Source of the DNA: Nocardioides psychrotolerans
GTDB taxonomy: Bacteria; Actinomycetota; Actinomycetes; Propionibacteriales; Nocardioidaceae
Reading direction: 5' to 3'
Assembly (NCBI RefSeq): GCF_900113685.1
Contig: NZ_FOQG01000002.1
Span: 1-64,000, forward strand
DNA: 64,000 nt
How positions within the stretch are numbered: position 1 is the stretch's first letter; each line of letters opens with the position of its first letter. Position numbers and translations under genes: made by a program. Under the pieces are notes generated by a model that searched no databases, had not been told where the DNA came from, and saw nothing but the letters and a program-made list of their open reading frames with translations. This document shows positions 31,308-41,530 of this stretch, in pieces.

Positions 31308-32177
31308 TCAGACGCCCATCGGGTGCCAGACCGTCTTCGTCTCGACGAAGGCAGTCATGGCGTCCAGTCCGGGGTCGGCGGACCAGTCGGGCTCGGCGGC
31401 CGGGGCGCGGCGTACGCGCTTGAGGTTGTCGGCGGCGGCGACCTCGAGCGACGTGGCCAGCTCGGTGTCGCCGGCGATGCCGACCAGGTCGATCGCGTTG
31501 ACGTCCATGTGCGAGGCAAGCCAGGGGGCGATCGTGGCAGCCGAGCCGGTGAGGATGTTGACGACCCCGCCGGGGACGTCGGAGGTCGCGAGGATCTCGG
31601 CGAACGTCACGGCCGGGAGCGGGCGCTCGAAGGAGGAGATGACGACGACCGTGTTGCCGGTGACGATGACCGGCGCGATCGCGCTGACCAGGCCCAGCAG
31701 CGACGACTCCTGGGGCGCGAGCACGGCGACGACGCCGGTCGGCTCGGGCGTGGAGAGGTTGAAGTAGGGGCCGGCGACCGGGTTGGCGTTGCCGATGACC
31801 TGGGTGAGCTTGTCGGCCCACCCGGCATACCAGACCAGGCGGTCGATCGCGTCGTCGAGCGCGCGCTCCGCGCGAGCGGCGGTGAGGCCCTCCGACTGCC
31901 GCAGCGCCTGGACGAGCTGCGGGCGCCGGTCCTCCATGAGCTCGGCGATCCGGTAGAGGATCTGCGCGCGGTTGTAGGCGGTCTTGCCGGACCAGCCGCC
32001 GAAAGCCTTGCGGGCGGCGACGACGGCGTCGCGGGCGTCCTTGCGGGAGGCGAGGGCGGCGTTGGCCACGAAGGCCCCCTTCGTGTCGTGGACCTGGTAG
32101 GAGTAGCCCGACTCGGAGCGCGGGAAGGCGCCACCGATGAAGAGCTTGTAGGTCTTGCGCACGTCGATGCGGGACAT
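31308..32177 (-). CDS. Half-length aldehyde dehydrogenase homologue without catalytic residues
   Basis: This protein has 289 residues, against about 480 for the family. It aligns with the coenzyme-binding half of its upstream neighbour (YAGWADKL, VAVLAPQESSLLGL, VITGNTVVVISS-like strand) and then stops near the point where the enzyme would read LELGGK, so the general-base Glu and the nucleophile Cys are both absent. The reading frame is clean, and its start overlaps the neighbour's stop by 1 nt (TGATG). It is therefore probably an intended partner or pseudo-enzyme subunit rather than debris. Confidence 0.85.
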   Translation of the reverse strand: MSRIDVRKTYKLFIGGAFPRSESGYSYQVHDTKGAFVANAALASRKDARDAVVAARKAFGGWSGKTAYNRAQILYRIAELMEDRRPQLVQALRQSEGLTAARAERALDDAIDRLVWYAGWADKLTQVIGNANPVAGPYFNLSTPEPTGVVAVLAPQESSLLGLVSAIAPVIVTGNTVVVISSFERPLPAVTFAEILATSDVPGGVVNILTGSAATIAPWLASHMDVNAIDLVGIAGDTELATSLEVAAADNLKRVRRAPAAEPDWSADPGLDAMTAFVETKTVWHPMGV

Positions 32178-33622
32178 CACTCGCCACCCTTCAGGTAGGC
32201 CTCGAGACCGTGACGGCCACCCTCTCGGCCGTAGCCGGACTCCTTGAACCCGCCGAACGGGCTCGTGGGGTCGAACTTGTTGAACGTGTTGGCCCACACC
32301 ACACCGGCGCGCAGCGCACCGGCCATGTGCAGGATCCGGGAACCCTTGTCGGTCCACACCCCCGCCGAGAGGCCGTACGGCGTGTTGTTGGCCTTCTCGA
32401 TCGCCTCGCTGGGTGTGCGGAACGTGAGCACGGAGAGCACGGGGCCGAAGACCTCGTCGCGGGCGATGCGGTGGGCCTGCGTGACCCCGGTGAAGAGCGT
32501 CGGGGGGAACCAGAAGCCCGTGGTGGGCAGCTCGCACTCGGGCGACCATCGTCCCGCGCCCTCGGCCTCGCCGATGTCGGACAGCTCGCGGATGCGGGCG
32601 AGCTGCTCGGCAGAGTTGATGGCCCCGACGTCGGTGTTCTTGTCGAGCGGGTCGCCCACGCGCAGCGTCGACATGCGGCGCTTGAGCTTGGTGAGCAGCT
32701 CGTCGGCGATGGACTCCTGCACGAGCAGGCGGGAGCCGGCGCAGCAGACGTGACCTTGGTTGAAGAAGATGCCGTCGACGATGCCCTCGACAGCCTGGTC
32801 GAGCGGGGCGTCGTCGAAGACGATGTTGGCGGCCTTGCCGCCGAGCTCGAGCGTCACCCTCTTGTCGGTGCCGGCCACCGCGCGGGCGATGGCCTTGCCG
32901 ACCTCAGTGGAGCCGGTGAACGCGACCTTGTCGACGTCCGGGTGACCCACGAGGGCCTGGCCCGTCGCTCCGGCGCCGGTGACGATGTTGACGACGCCGG
33001 GCGGCAGGTCGGCCTGCTGGCAGATCTCGGCGAAGAGCAGCGCGGTCAGCGGCGTGGTCTCGGCCGGCTTGAGCACGACCGTGTTGCCGCAGGCCAGGGC
33101 CGGGGCGATCTTCCACGCCAGCATCAGCAAGGGGAAGTTCCACGGGATGACCTGGGCGGCGACACCGAGCGAGCGCGTGCCGCTGTGCCCATTTCCTGGC
33201 AGCGCGTACTCGAGCTTGTCGGCCCAGCCGGCGTAGTAGAAGAAGTGGGCGGCGACGACCGGGATGTCGACGTCGCGCGACTCCTTGATCGGCTTGCCGT
33301 TGTCGATCGTCTCCAGGACGGCCAGCTCGCGACTGCGCTCCTGGATGATGCGCGCGATCCGGTAGAGGTATTTGGCGCGCTCCTTGCCCGGCATCCGCGA
33401 CCAGACCCGGGTGTGGGCTCGACGGGCGGCCCTGACCGCGGCGTCGACGTCGGCCTCGGTGGCTTCGGCGACCTCCGCGAGGACCTCCTCGGTGGCCGGG
33501 TTGATCGTCTTGAAGGACGTGCCGGAGCCGTCGACGAACTCACCGTCGACGAACAGGCCGTAGGAGGCCTTGATGTCGACGATGCTGCGTGACTCGAGGG
33601 CGGGGGCGTAGTCGAAGGTCAT
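32177..33622 (-). CDS. Aldehyde dehydrogenase (deoC-linked)
   Basis: This 481-residue NAD(P)-dependent enzyme is full length. It has the coenzyme motif VIPWNFPLLM and FTGSTEVGKAI, the general base in LELGGKAANIVF, and the nucleophile in NQGHVCCAGSRLLVQE. It lies immediately downstream of deoC (5 nt), so its likely substrate is the acetaldehyde released from deoxyribose 5-phosphate, oxidised to acetate. The start is ATG 33622. A half-length paralogue follows with a 1-nt overlap, and a heteromer is plausible. Confidence 0.93.
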   Translation of the reverse strand: MTFDYAPALESRSIVDIKASYGLFVDGEFVDGSGTSFKTINPATEEVLAEVAEATEADVDAAVRAARRAHTRVWSRMPGKERAKYLYRIARIIQERSRELAVLETIDNGKPIKESRDVDIPVVAAHFFYYAGWADKLEYALPGNGHSGTRSLGVAAQVIPWNFPLLMLAWKIAPALACGNTVVLKPAETTPLTALLFAEICQQADLPPGVVNIVTGAGATGQALVGHPDVDKVAFTGSTEVGKAIARAVAGTDKRVTLELGGKAANIVFDDAPLDQAVEGIVDGIFFNQGHVCCAGSRLLVQESIADELLTKLKRRMSTLRVGDPLDKNTDVGAINSAEQLARIRELSDIGEAEGAGRWSPECELPTTGFWFPPTLFTGVTQAHRIARDEVFGPVLSVLTFRTPSEAIEKANNTPYGLSAGVWTDKGSRILHMAGALRAGVVWANTFNKFDPTSPFGGFKESGYGREGGRHGLEAYLKGGE

Positions 33623-33627
33623 CAGGA

Positions 33628-34617
33628 TCAGTCCACCGTGAAGTAGTCGGGACCGGAGTAGCGCCCGGTCGTCATCTTGGTGCGCTGCATCAGCAGCTCG
33701 TTGAGCAACGTCGAGGCGCCGAAGCGGAACCAGTCGGGGTCGAGCCAGTCGGGACCTGCGACCTCGTTGACCACCACGAGGTACTTGATGGCGTCCTTGG
33801 CGGTGCGGATGCCGCCAGCGGGCTTGACGCCGACCATCTGGCCGGTGGCCTCGCGGAAGTCGCGCACGGCCTCGAGCATGATCATCGTGACCGGCAGGGT
33901 CGCGGCCGGTTGGACCTTGCCCGTGGAGGTCTTGATGAAGTGGCCGCCGGCCATCATCGCCAGCCACGAGACGCGTCGTACGTTGTCGTAGGTCTGGAGC
34001 TCGCCGGTCTCGAAGATCACCTTGAGGTGCGCGCTGTGCCCATCGGGTCTGACGCAGGCCTCCTTGACCGCCACGATCTCCTCGAAGACCTGCAGGTAGT
34101 GGCCCGACAGGAAGGCGCCACGGTCGATGACCATGTCGATCTCGTCGGCGCCGGCCTCGACCGCGTCGCGCGTGTCGGCCAGCTTGATGTCGAGGGCGGC
34201 GCGACCGCTGGGGAACGCCGTCGCGACGGCTGCGACGTGGACGCCGCTGTCGCCGAGGACCTCCTTGGCCACCCCCACCATGTCGGGGTAGACGCAGACC
34301 GCGGCGGCGGCCGGACAGGTCGGGTCGGCGGGGTCGGGGCGCATGGCCTTGGCGGCGAGCGCGCGCACCTTGCCGTGGGTGTCCTGGCCCTCGAGGGTGG
34401 TCAGGTCGACCATGCGGATCGCGAGGTCCAGGGCGTAGGCCTTGGCGGTGGTCTTGATGGAACGTGTGCCCAGGGAAGCGGCGCGGGAATCGGCCCCGAC
34501 CTGGTCGACTCCGGGGAGTCCGTGCAGGAAGCGACGCAGCGAGTCGTTCGAGCGGGTGACGTCCGAGAAGTCCCACGCCTGGCCCTGAGCGGGCGCAGCA
34601 GAAGGAGATGTTGACAT
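33628..34617 (-). CDS. deoC: Deoxyribose-phosphate aldolase
   Basis: This 329-residue TIM-barrel class I aldolase converts 2-deoxyribose 5-phosphate to glyceraldehyde 3-phosphate and acetaldehyde. The Lys in LKVIFETGEL and the Schiff-base Lys in GGHFIKTSTGK are visible, with GVKPAGGIRT as the phosphate-binding end. It is longer than E. coli DeoC because of an N-terminal extension typical of actinobacteria. TATGCT lies 6 nt before ATG 34617, so the mRNA may be leaderless. It is the first gene of the deoC-ALDH-ALDH operon and works with the phosphorylase and mutase nearby. Confidence 0.95.
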   Translation of the reverse strand: MSTSPSAAPAQGQAWDFSDVTRSNDSLRRFLHGLPGVDQVGADSRAASLGTRSIKTTAKAYALDLAIRMVDLTTLEGQDTHGKVRALAAKAMRPDPADPTCPAAAAVCVYPDMVGVAKEVLGDSGVHVAAVATAFPSGRAALDIKLADTRDAVEAGADEIDMVIDRGAFLSGHYLQVFEEIVAVKEACVRPDGHSAHLKVIFETGELQTYDNVRRVSWLAMMAGGHFIKTSTGKVQPAATLPVTMIMLEAVRDFREATGQMVGVKPAGGIRTAKDAIKYLVVVNEVAGPDWLDPDWFRFGASTLLNELLMQRTKMTTGRYSGPDYFTVD

Positions 34618-34699
34618 CCCCCCAGCATAGGGTTGACCCGCAGACTGTAGACAAACGACGGACGGCGGCCCCAGGGGCGCCGATCAGGCAGGAGCGACG

Positions 34700-35323
34700 G
34701 TGACCGAGGAACAGTCCGAGCGGTTCACGCCGACCAGCGGGCGGGTGACGGGGGTCATCGGCCTCGTGCTGGCAGTCGCCGTCGTCGTCGCCGGCCTGGT
34801 CGACCGTCAGGCGGGCTTCGCGGACTGGGTGATCGCGGCCTCGGCTGCCGGTGGAGTGCTGGTCTGGGCGGCTCTGCTGCGGCCGCGCATCACGCTGGTC
34901 GGCGAGCACCTCGAGCTGCGCAACATGACCGAGACGGTCATCATCCCGCTGGCCGCGATCGAGGAGCTCGCGGTCCGCCAGCTGCTCGTCGTACGCGTCG
35001 GTGACAAGCGGTTCCGCTCCCCGGCGCTCGGCAAGTCACGTCGTCAGCTCACGCGTGCCGGCACCGTCGGTGGGGGGATCGGCGGGACGATCGGCAAGCT
35101 GCGCAGCACGCCGTCGGACGCCCGCACGACCGTGAACTACCCGGACTTCGTCGAGGAGCGACTCCGCCAGCGCATGGACGACGCGCGCTCCCTGCGCGGG
35201 GTCCGGCCCGGCTCGGCCGAGCAGGTCGCGCTCGCCTCGGAGGTACGACGGCAGCCGGCGTGGGCGGAGATCGTCGCCCTGGGTGCCTGCTTGCTCGCCG
35301 TCGCGGTGACGGCTGTCCTCTGA
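34700..35323 (+). CDS. Membrane protein with PH-like domain
   Basis: This 207-residue protein starts at GTG 34700 with CAGGAG eight nt upstream. Two transmembrane helices lie at about residues 15-35 and 39-58. A beta-rich cytosolic region follows (ITLVGEHLELRN, TVIIPLAAIEEL, LLVVRVGDKRFRSPAL) that resembles the bacterial PH-like domains of small membrane proteins, and then a helix and a final transmembrane segment at about 188-206. It is divergent from deoC and convergent with the mutase gene. The function is unknown. Confidence 0.7.
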   Translation: MTEEQSERFTPTSGRVTGVIGLVLAVAVVVAGLVDRQAGFADWVIAASAAGGVLVWAALLRPRITLVGEHLELRNMTETVIIPLAAIEELAVRQLLVVRVGDKRFRSPALGKSRRQLTRAGTVGGGIGGTIGKLRSTPSDARTTVNYPDFVEERLRQRMDDARSLRGVRPGSAEQVALASEVRRQPAWAEIVALGACLLAVAVTAVL

Positions 35324-35329
35324 CCCGCG

Positions 35330-36976
35330 TCAGATCCCCGCAGCCGTCTTGATCCCCGCACCGATGGCGTCGAGCCGACCAGCAGCGGCGATCCGGGCTG
35401 CCTCGACCCCGTCGGCGGGGTCCACGGGCACGACCACCTCCAGGTAGCACTTGATCTTGGGCTCGGTGCCGCTCGGGCGCACGATGACCCGCCCGCCGTC
35501 GGCGAGGTGGTAGCGCAGGCCCTCGGTCGGGGGCAGGTCCGCCGAGCCCAGCGCCAGGTCGTCGATGCGCTCGACGGCCAGGCCGCCGATCTCGGTCGGC
35601 GGCACGGTGCGCAGCCGCGACATCGCCGCACCGATCTGGGCCACGTCCTCGACCCGCGCGGAGACCTGGTCGGTCGCGTGCAGGCCGAACTCGAGGGCGA
35701 TGTCGTCGAGGAGATCGGGCAGGGTGCGGCCCTCCGCCTTGGCCTGCGCCGCGATCTCGCACAGCAGGAGCAGGGCCGAGACGCCGTCCTTGTCGGCGAC
35801 GTGCTCGGGGTCGACGCAGTAGCCCAGCGCCTCCTCGTAGCCGAACGCCAGACCGGGCACGCGGCCGATCCACTTGAAGCCGGTCAGCGTCTCGGCGTAG
35901 GGCTGGCCGTGGGCGGCCGCCATCTTGCCGAGCAGGGAGGAGGAGACGATCGAGGTGGCGTAGGTGCCCTGCTTGCCCGTGCGGAGCAGGTGGTGGGCCA
36001 GCAGCGCGCCCACCTCGTCGCCACGCAGCATCCGCCAGCCGTGCAGGCCCTTGACGGCGGCCGCGCACCGGTCGGCGTCGGGATCGTTGGCGACGACCAG
36101 GTCGACGTCGTGGCGGGCCGCGAGCTCCAGCGCCAGGTCCATCGCGCCCGGCTCCTCGGGGTTGGGGAAGGCGACGGTCGGGAAGTCCGCGTCGGGCTGC
36201 TCCTGCTGCTCGACCACCCGGGGTGCGTCGAAGCCGGCGGCCTCGAGCACTTGCACGACCGAGGTGCCACCGACGCCGTGCAAGGGCGTGTAGACCAGCG
36301 TGAGGTCACGCGGCCCGTCGACGGCGAGGTCGGCGACGGTGTCGAGGTAGCGGTTGATGATCTCCTCGGTGAGGACGGTGCCGGCCTTGCCCCGCACGAT
36401 GTCGGCCACAGGACCCACAGCCGCGATCTGGTCGGCGATGCCGGTGTCGGCCGGCGGCACGATCTGGCTGCCGTCGCCGAGGTAGACCTTGTAGCCGTTG
36501 TCCTCGGGCGGGTTGTGGCTGGCGGTGACCATGATCCCGGCGACGCAGCCGAGCTCACGGATCGCGAAGGCCAGCAGCGGCGTGGGCAGCGGCCGGGGCA
36601 TCAGCCAGGCGGTCATGCCGGCGCCGGTCATGACCTCGGCGGTGTCGCTGGCGAAGACGTCGGAGTTGTGCCGGGCGTCGTAGCCGATCACGACGGGCCC
36701 CACGGTGCCCTGCTCGCGCAGGTAGGCAGCCAGGCCGGCCGCCGCGCGCAGCACCACGACCCGGTTCATCCGATTGGAGCCGGCACCCAGCGCGCCACGC
36801 AGTCCGGCGGTGCCGAACTCGAGAGTGCCGTTGAAGCGGTCGGCCAGGTCGACCGGGTCGCCTCCGGCCTCGACGGCGGCGACGACCTGCTCGAGCTCGG
36901 CACGGGTCACGTCGTCGGGGTCCTCGGACGCCCAGGCACGGGCGCGGTCGAGGAGCATGGAGAGGTCGGAGGTCAT
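35330..36976 (-). CDS. pmmB: Phosphohexomutase/phosphopentomutase-type enzyme
   Basis: This 548-residue alpha-D-phosphohexomutase-superfamily protein has the phosphoserine loop VTASHNPPEDNGYK, the Mg loop NDPDADRC, the sugar-binding loop LTGFKWIG with a DKDG segment downstream, and the phosphate-binding loop RPSGTEPKIK near the C-terminus. Placement near deoC and purine nucleoside phosphorylase suggests that it converts (deoxy)ribose 1-phosphate to the 5-phosphate; mannose or glucose phosphate are alternatives. ATG 36976 has TACGGT 6 nt upstream, so a leaderless mRNA is likely. It corresponds to Rv3308 (from memory). Confidence 0.92.
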   Translation of the reverse strand: MTSDLSMLLDRARAWASEDPDDVTRAELEQVVAAVEAGGDPVDLADRFNGTLEFGTAGLRGALGAGSNRMNRVVVLRAAAGLAAYLREQGTVGPVVIGYDARHNSDVFASDTAEVMTGAGMTAWLMPRPLPTPLLAFAIRELGCVAGIMVTASHNPPEDNGYKVYLGDGSQIVPPADTGIADQIAAVGPVADIVRGKAGTVLTEEIINRYLDTVADLAVDGPRDLTLVYTPLHGVGGTSVVQVLEAAGFDAPRVVEQQEQPDADFPTVAFPNPEEPGAMDLALELAARHDVDLVVANDPDADRCAAAVKGLHGWRMLRGDEVGALLAHHLLRTGKQGTYATSIVSSSLLGKMAAAHGQPYAETLTGFKWIGRVPGLAFGYEEALGYCVDPEHVADKDGVSALLLLCEIAAQAKAEGRTLPDLLDDIALEFGLHATDQVSARVEDVAQIGAAMSRLRTVPPTEIGGLAVERIDDLALGSADLPPTEGLRYHLADGGRVIVRPSGTEPKIKCYLEVVVPVDPADGVEAARIAAAGRLDAIGAGIKTAAGI

Positions 36977-36998
36977 CCCCGCACCGTAGCGTGGGCTC
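36977..36998. promoter_or_regulatory. Overlapping divergent leaderless promoters
   Basis: Only 22 nt separate two divergent starts. The minus -10 TACGGT (36988-36983) and plus -10 TAGCGT (36987-36992) share 2 bp; each lies 6 nt before its start codon. The two polymerases cannot occupy them together. Confidence 0.6.
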
Positions 36999-37558
36999 AT
37001 GACCCGGCTGCCGCCCCCGTTGGACCTGTCGGCGTCGGTGCCCGACCTGGTGCGGGAGTTGGCGCGGCACCTGGGCGCGACCACGTTCGTGGGGTTGTGC
37101 GTCGACCTGCTCGGCGGCGCGGACCGCAGCGAGCACCTCGATGCCCTGCCCTACCTGACCGGCCACGACTGGGCGCCGGGGTCGCCGGTCACGGACCCGA
37201 TGTCGTGGGACGACTACTGGGTGCGGACCTGGGGCGCGCGGGGGCTCCTGCACGTGTGGGCCGACACGGCCTCGTCCGCCGTCGTCGCCGGCCTCGTCGA
37301 CGAGCACTGGCGCCCGACCGAGATGTGCCTGAAGGTGACGGCCCGCCACGAGGTGGCCGGTGCCGCCGAGGCTGCGGCTGCGCTGGCCGCGCACGACCTG
37401 CCCCGTGTGCGCGTCCAGGCACTGCGGGCGCTCGGTGCCGTGGGTGACACCGAGCACGTGGAGGTGGTGAGGGACGCCCTCACCGACCCCGCTCCCGCCG
37501 TACGACGGGCCGCGGCGAGGGCGGTCGAGTCACTGGTGGTGCGACTCGACCTGAGCCC

Positions 37559-38566
<1,008 letters not shown>

Positions 38567-38607
38567 GCCACCACTCAACGCCCTGGAGCTCGCTCCAGGG
38601 CGAGGGC

Positions 38608-39417
38608 TCAGGTGGTGGACCGGTCCAGCGCCGGCCGGTAGAACGCCTCGCCGGCGAACGGCCCACCCACGACGGCGCCCTCAGCCTCGTCCTCGGCCCG
38701 CGCCACGATGTCGGCAGCGAACTCCTCGGCGTCGTCGAGCGGCTCGTAGCCCAGGGCCCGGCCCGGCTCGAGGTCCCACCAGCCTCGGGTGTTGGCGGAG
38801 ATGCCGTAGAGCACCGCGTAGCCGGGCGCCGGCGTCGTCAGGCAGGCCTCGACCATCCGGACGCAGTCGTCGTGGGAGAGCCAGGTCGCGAGGTTGCGCA
38901 CGGTCTCGGGCAGCGGCAGGAAGGAACCGATCCGGCACGACAGCACGTCGATGCCGTAGCGGTCGGCGTAGAGCGACATGACCGCCTCTGCGGCCACCTT
39001 CCCCACGCCGTAGAACGTGTCCGGTCGCGGTCGTACGTCGACCCCGACGGTCGGTGCCTCGGCGCGCGGCGTGCGACCCACGGCGTGGTTGGAGCCGGCG
39101 TAGACGAAGCGGCTGACGTCGTGGGCGACGCAGGCGTCGAGCAACGCGGCGGTGGTGACCACGTGGGAGGTCAGCGAGTCGGGCAGCGAAGCCTCCCCGG
39201 GGTGCCCGGCGAGGTGGACGACCGCGTCAACGGACTCCTCGTCGAGGACCGCCAGGACCGCGTCGGGGTCAGCACAGTCGGCCACGTGCCAGGAGAGGAC
39301 CCCGCCCTCGGGCTGCGGCACCCGATCGAGCCCGACCACGTCGTGGCCGCGGTCGACGAGGCCGACGGTGAGGACCTGCCCGATCGACCCGGCCGCGCCG
39401 GTGACCAAGACCCTCAT
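38608..39417 (-). CDS. NAD-dependent epimerase/dehydratase, uronate dehydrogenase-like
   Basis: This 269-residue short-chain Rossmann protein has [12 protein letters not shown] at residues 4-15, acidic D in GLDR, LAGHPGE, catalytic Ser in YAGSNHAVG and YxxxK in [12 protein letters not shown]. The SNHAVG motif and size match uronate dehydrogenases, which oxidise hexuronates to aldarolactones; activity on another sugar is possible. I start at ATG 39417; upstream codons are repetitive and unlike protein. It may share a transcript with the aldo/keto reductase. Confidence 0.82.
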   Translation of the reverse strand: MRVLVTGAAGSIGQVLTVGLVDRGHDVVGLDRVPQPEGGVLSWHVADCADPDAVLAVLDEESVDAVVHLAGHPGEASLPDSLTSHVVTTAALLDACVAHDVSRFVYAGSNHAVGRTPRAEAPTVGVDVRPRPDTFYGVGKVAAEAVMSLYADRYGIDVLSCRIGSFLPLPETVRNLATWLSHDDCVRMVEACLTTPAPGYAVLYGISANTRGWWDLEPGRALGYEPLDDAEEFAADIVARAEDEAEGAVVGGPFAGEAFYRPALDRSTT

Positions 39418-39421
39418 GGGC

Positions 39422-39450
39422 GCGACGGGCGTGACGGGCGTGACGGGCGT
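39422..39450. repeat. 9-bp tandem repeat upstream of the epimerase
   Basis: There are three near-identical units of consensus GCGTGACGG-type sequence (phase GACGGGCGT) directly before the epimerase start. They would lie in its 5' leader and could vary in number. Confidence 0.55.
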
Positions 39451-39550
39451 GCAACGGCGGTGTGCATCGAGGTGGCGTCCTAGCTCGGGGAGGAGGTCCT
39501 GGTCGAGGCGGAACGCTACCTGCACCTCGTCCACCACCGCTGCACGGCGC

Positions 39551-40192
39551 TCAGGTGCCGGGTGCGGCCAGCATCGCGGTCGCCATCGCTACCAGGTTGG
39601 CGATGAACTCCTCGGTGGCCAGGAGCGAGCGGGTCGGCGGGGTGCGCTCCGCGGCCCGGGCCCGGTCGGCGCTGGCCCGCAGGATGAACGAGGTGGTGAG
39701 TGACATCCGCTCGGCGCGGACCTGGTCGGGCATCGGGGGCATCCGCTGCTCCAGGAGCTGGTAGGCCTCGTAGCCCCCGGCCCGTTCGAGCGCCTCGACG
39801 ACGTCGGGGTGAGCCGCGAGCGGCTGATCCTCGACGAGCTCGCACAGGATGACGAGGTAGCAGCTGCCCCGCCAGCCCTGGTCGGCCAGCTCCACCGCCG
39901 GCCGCGCAAACGCCTCGACGACCGAGGGCAGGTCGTCGTCCGCCCGGGTGCGGGCCGCCGCGAGCAGCTCGCGCTCCCGGTCGGCGATCAAGGCCACCTG
40001 CTCCTCGATGATCGCGACGAGCAGCCCCTCGCGGGAGCCGAAGTGGTAGTGCACGGCGCCGCGGTTGCGTTGCCCCGACCGTCGTCCGATGTCGAGCAGC
40101 GACGCAGCGTGGACGCCTCGCTCGGCGAACTCGCGGAGCCCCGAGTCGACCAGGCGTCGACGGGTCTCCTCGCCTCCGGTGGGTGCCGCCAT
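39551..40192 (-). CDS. TetR-family regulator, second copy
   Basis: This 213-residue protein has an N-terminal helix-turn-helix (RRRLVDSGLREFAERGV, then DIGRRSGQRNRGAVHYHFGSR) and a ligand domain with a TetR_C-like core. Its start overlaps the stop of the purine nucleoside phosphorylase gene by 1 nt (TGATG), so it is translated with that enzyme. The coupling hints that it may regulate the salvage genes or the adjacent epimerase/reductase pair, but TetR proteins usually control divergent genes, so the target is open. Confidence 0.85.
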   Translation of the reverse strand: MAAPTGGEETRRRLVDSGLREFAERGVHAASLLDIGRRSGQRNRGAVHYHFGSREGLLVAIIEEQVALIADRERELLAAARTRADDDLPSVVEAFARPAVELADQGWRGSCYLVILCELVEDQPLAAHPDVVEALERAGGYEAYQLLEQRMPPMPDQVRAERMSLTTSFILRASADRARAAERTPPTRSLLATEEFIANLVAMATAMLAAPGT

Positions 40193-41013
40193 CAGATCGT
40201 GGGGACGATCCTGCCCAGCAGCTCACCCATGCGTGAGGCTGCGGCCCTGCCGGCGGCGAGGACCTCCTCGTGGTTGAGGGGCTCGCCGGTGATGCCGGCC
40301 GCCAGGTTGGTGACCAGACTGATGCCGAGCACCTCCATGCCGGCCTCGCGGGCGGCGATCGCCTCGAGGGTGGTGCTCATGCCGACCAGGTCGCCACCGA
40401 TCGCGCGGACCATGGCGATCTCGGCAGGGGTCTCGTAGTGCGGGCCGGGGAACTGGACATAGACGCCCTCCTCGAGCGTGGGGTCCACCTCGCGGCACCG
40501 CGCGCGCAGGCGCGAGGAGTAGAGGTCGGTCAGGTCCACGAAGGTGGCGCCGACGATCGGGGAGCGGCCCGTGAGGTTGACGTGGTCGCTGATCAGAACG
40601 GGGGTGCCGGGGGACCAGGTCTCCTTGAGACCGCCGCAGCCGTTGGTCAGCACGATGGTGGAGCAACCTGCCGCAGCCGCCGTCCGCACGCCGTGCACGA
40701 CGGCGGCGACGCCCTTGCCCTCGTAGTAGTGGGTGCGGCTGAGGAAGACCAGCAGGTTGCGCTCGCCGGCGCGGATCGAGCGGATCTTGCCCGAGTGGCC
40801 GGCGACGGCAGCCGCGGAGAAGCCCGGCAGGTCGGTCGTGTCGATCTCGGCCGTGGCCTCACCGAGCGCGTCGACGGCGGGCAACCAACCCGAGCCGAGC
40901 ACGAGCGCGACGTCGTGGCGCTCGACGCCGGTGAGCTCGGCGAGCCGGGCTGCGGCCTCGCCCGCCAGGTCGTACGGCGAGTGGTCGAGGCTGTCGTGGG
41001 TGGTGGGGATCAC
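40192..41013 (-). CDS. punA: Purine nucleoside phosphorylase
   Basis: This 273-residue trimeric-type (class I) enzyme splits (deoxy)inosine and guanosine into base and (deoxy)ribose 1-phosphate. LVLGSGWLPA binds phosphate; RTHYYEGKG, LTNGCGGL, FPGPHYETPAE and the purine-binding NLAAGI segment are present. I choose GTG 41013 over GTG 41022 because -10 TAGAGT (41026-41021) would put transcription start at 41013, making a leaderless mRNA and excluding the outer codon. Its products feed the mutase and deoC nearby. It corresponds to Rv3307 (from memory). Confidence 0.94.
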   Translation of the reverse strand: MIPTTHDSLDHSPYDLAGEAAARLAELTGVERHDVALVLGSGWLPAVDALGEATAEIDTTDLPGFSAAAVAGHSGKIRSIRAGERNLLVFLSRTHYYEGKGVAAVVHGVRTAAAAGCSTIVLTNGCGGLKETWSPGTPVLISDHVNLTGRSPIVGATFVDLTDLYSSRLRARCREVDPTLEEGVYVQFPGPHYETPAEIAMVRAIGGDLVGMSTTLEAIAAREAGMEVLGISLVTNLAAGITGEPLNHEEVLAAGRAAASRMGELLGRIVPTI

Positions 41014-41039
41014 GGGCAGCACTCTAGGTGCAGACCGGT

Positions 41040-41492
41040 TCAGAGACCCGTCGACCGGCAGTCGCGGCGCCGGAGCGCCATGACGTAGTCATGAGGGGCC
41101 CCGGCCGCCTCCGCGGCGTCGGAGAGGACCCCCAGGTAGGACGCCGAGGGCAGCCCGCCCTCGTAGGCGTCGAGGACATAGGTCCACACCACGACCTCGC
41201 CGTTCATCGTCGAGACCCGCACCTTGGTCTTGCGGTAGAGCCCGGAGTCCGCGGCCTCCCACCCGTCGAGCTGCGACTCGTCGGTCTCGGTGATGTCGTA
41301 GACGGCGACGAAGACCTGCTCGAACGGATCCTGGACGATCGTCGACAGCGACCCGTCCCACCCGTGCTCCTCACCGCCGAAGGTGAGTCGCCAGCCCTCG
41401 AGCCAGCCGGTCGTCTGCAGAGGGGAGTGCGGGCAGCGCTCTCCCATGCGGGCAGGGTCGAGGTTCGTCCCGTAGGCGGCGTACAGGGTCAC
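41040..41492 (-). CDS. Gamma-glutamylcyclotransferase-like protein
   Basis: This 150-residue GGCT-fold protein has the N-terminal loop [13 protein letters not shown], a YGxN variant of the substrate loop, and the [17 protein letters not shown] strand region where the catalytic Glu is expected (WEAAD). It would cyclise gamma-glutamyl peptides to 5-oxoproline. The start is GTG 41492; TAACCT lies 6 nt upstream. It is divergent from lpd with only 38 nt between starts. Similar genes lie beside lpd and PNP in other actinobacteria (from memory). Confidence 0.82.
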   Translation of the reverse strand: MTLYAAYGTNLDPARMGERCPHSPLQTTGWLEGWRLTFGGEEHGWDGSLSTIVQDPFEQVFVAVYDITETDESQLDGWEAADSGLYRKTKVRVSTMNGEVVVWTYVLDAYEGGLPSASYLGVLSDAAEAAGAPHDYVMALRRRDCRSTGL

Positions 41493-41530
41493 GGCTGAAG
41501 GTTAACGTCACAGGGCCTAGGGTTGGTTTC
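41493..41530. promoter_or_regulatory. Divergent leaderless promoters GGCT/lpd
   Basis: Minus -10 TAACCT (41504-41499) is 6 nt from GTG 41492. Plus -10 TAGGGT (41518-41523) is 7 nt from GTG 41531. The 38-nt gap forces the two promoters to interfere. Confidence 0.55.

Noticed and set aside
32178..34909. Extended minus-strand frame that would fuse Arg-rich sequence to the aldehyde dehydrogenase
   Set aside because: The extension runs antisense-like through deoC in another frame; the enzyme starts properly at 33622.
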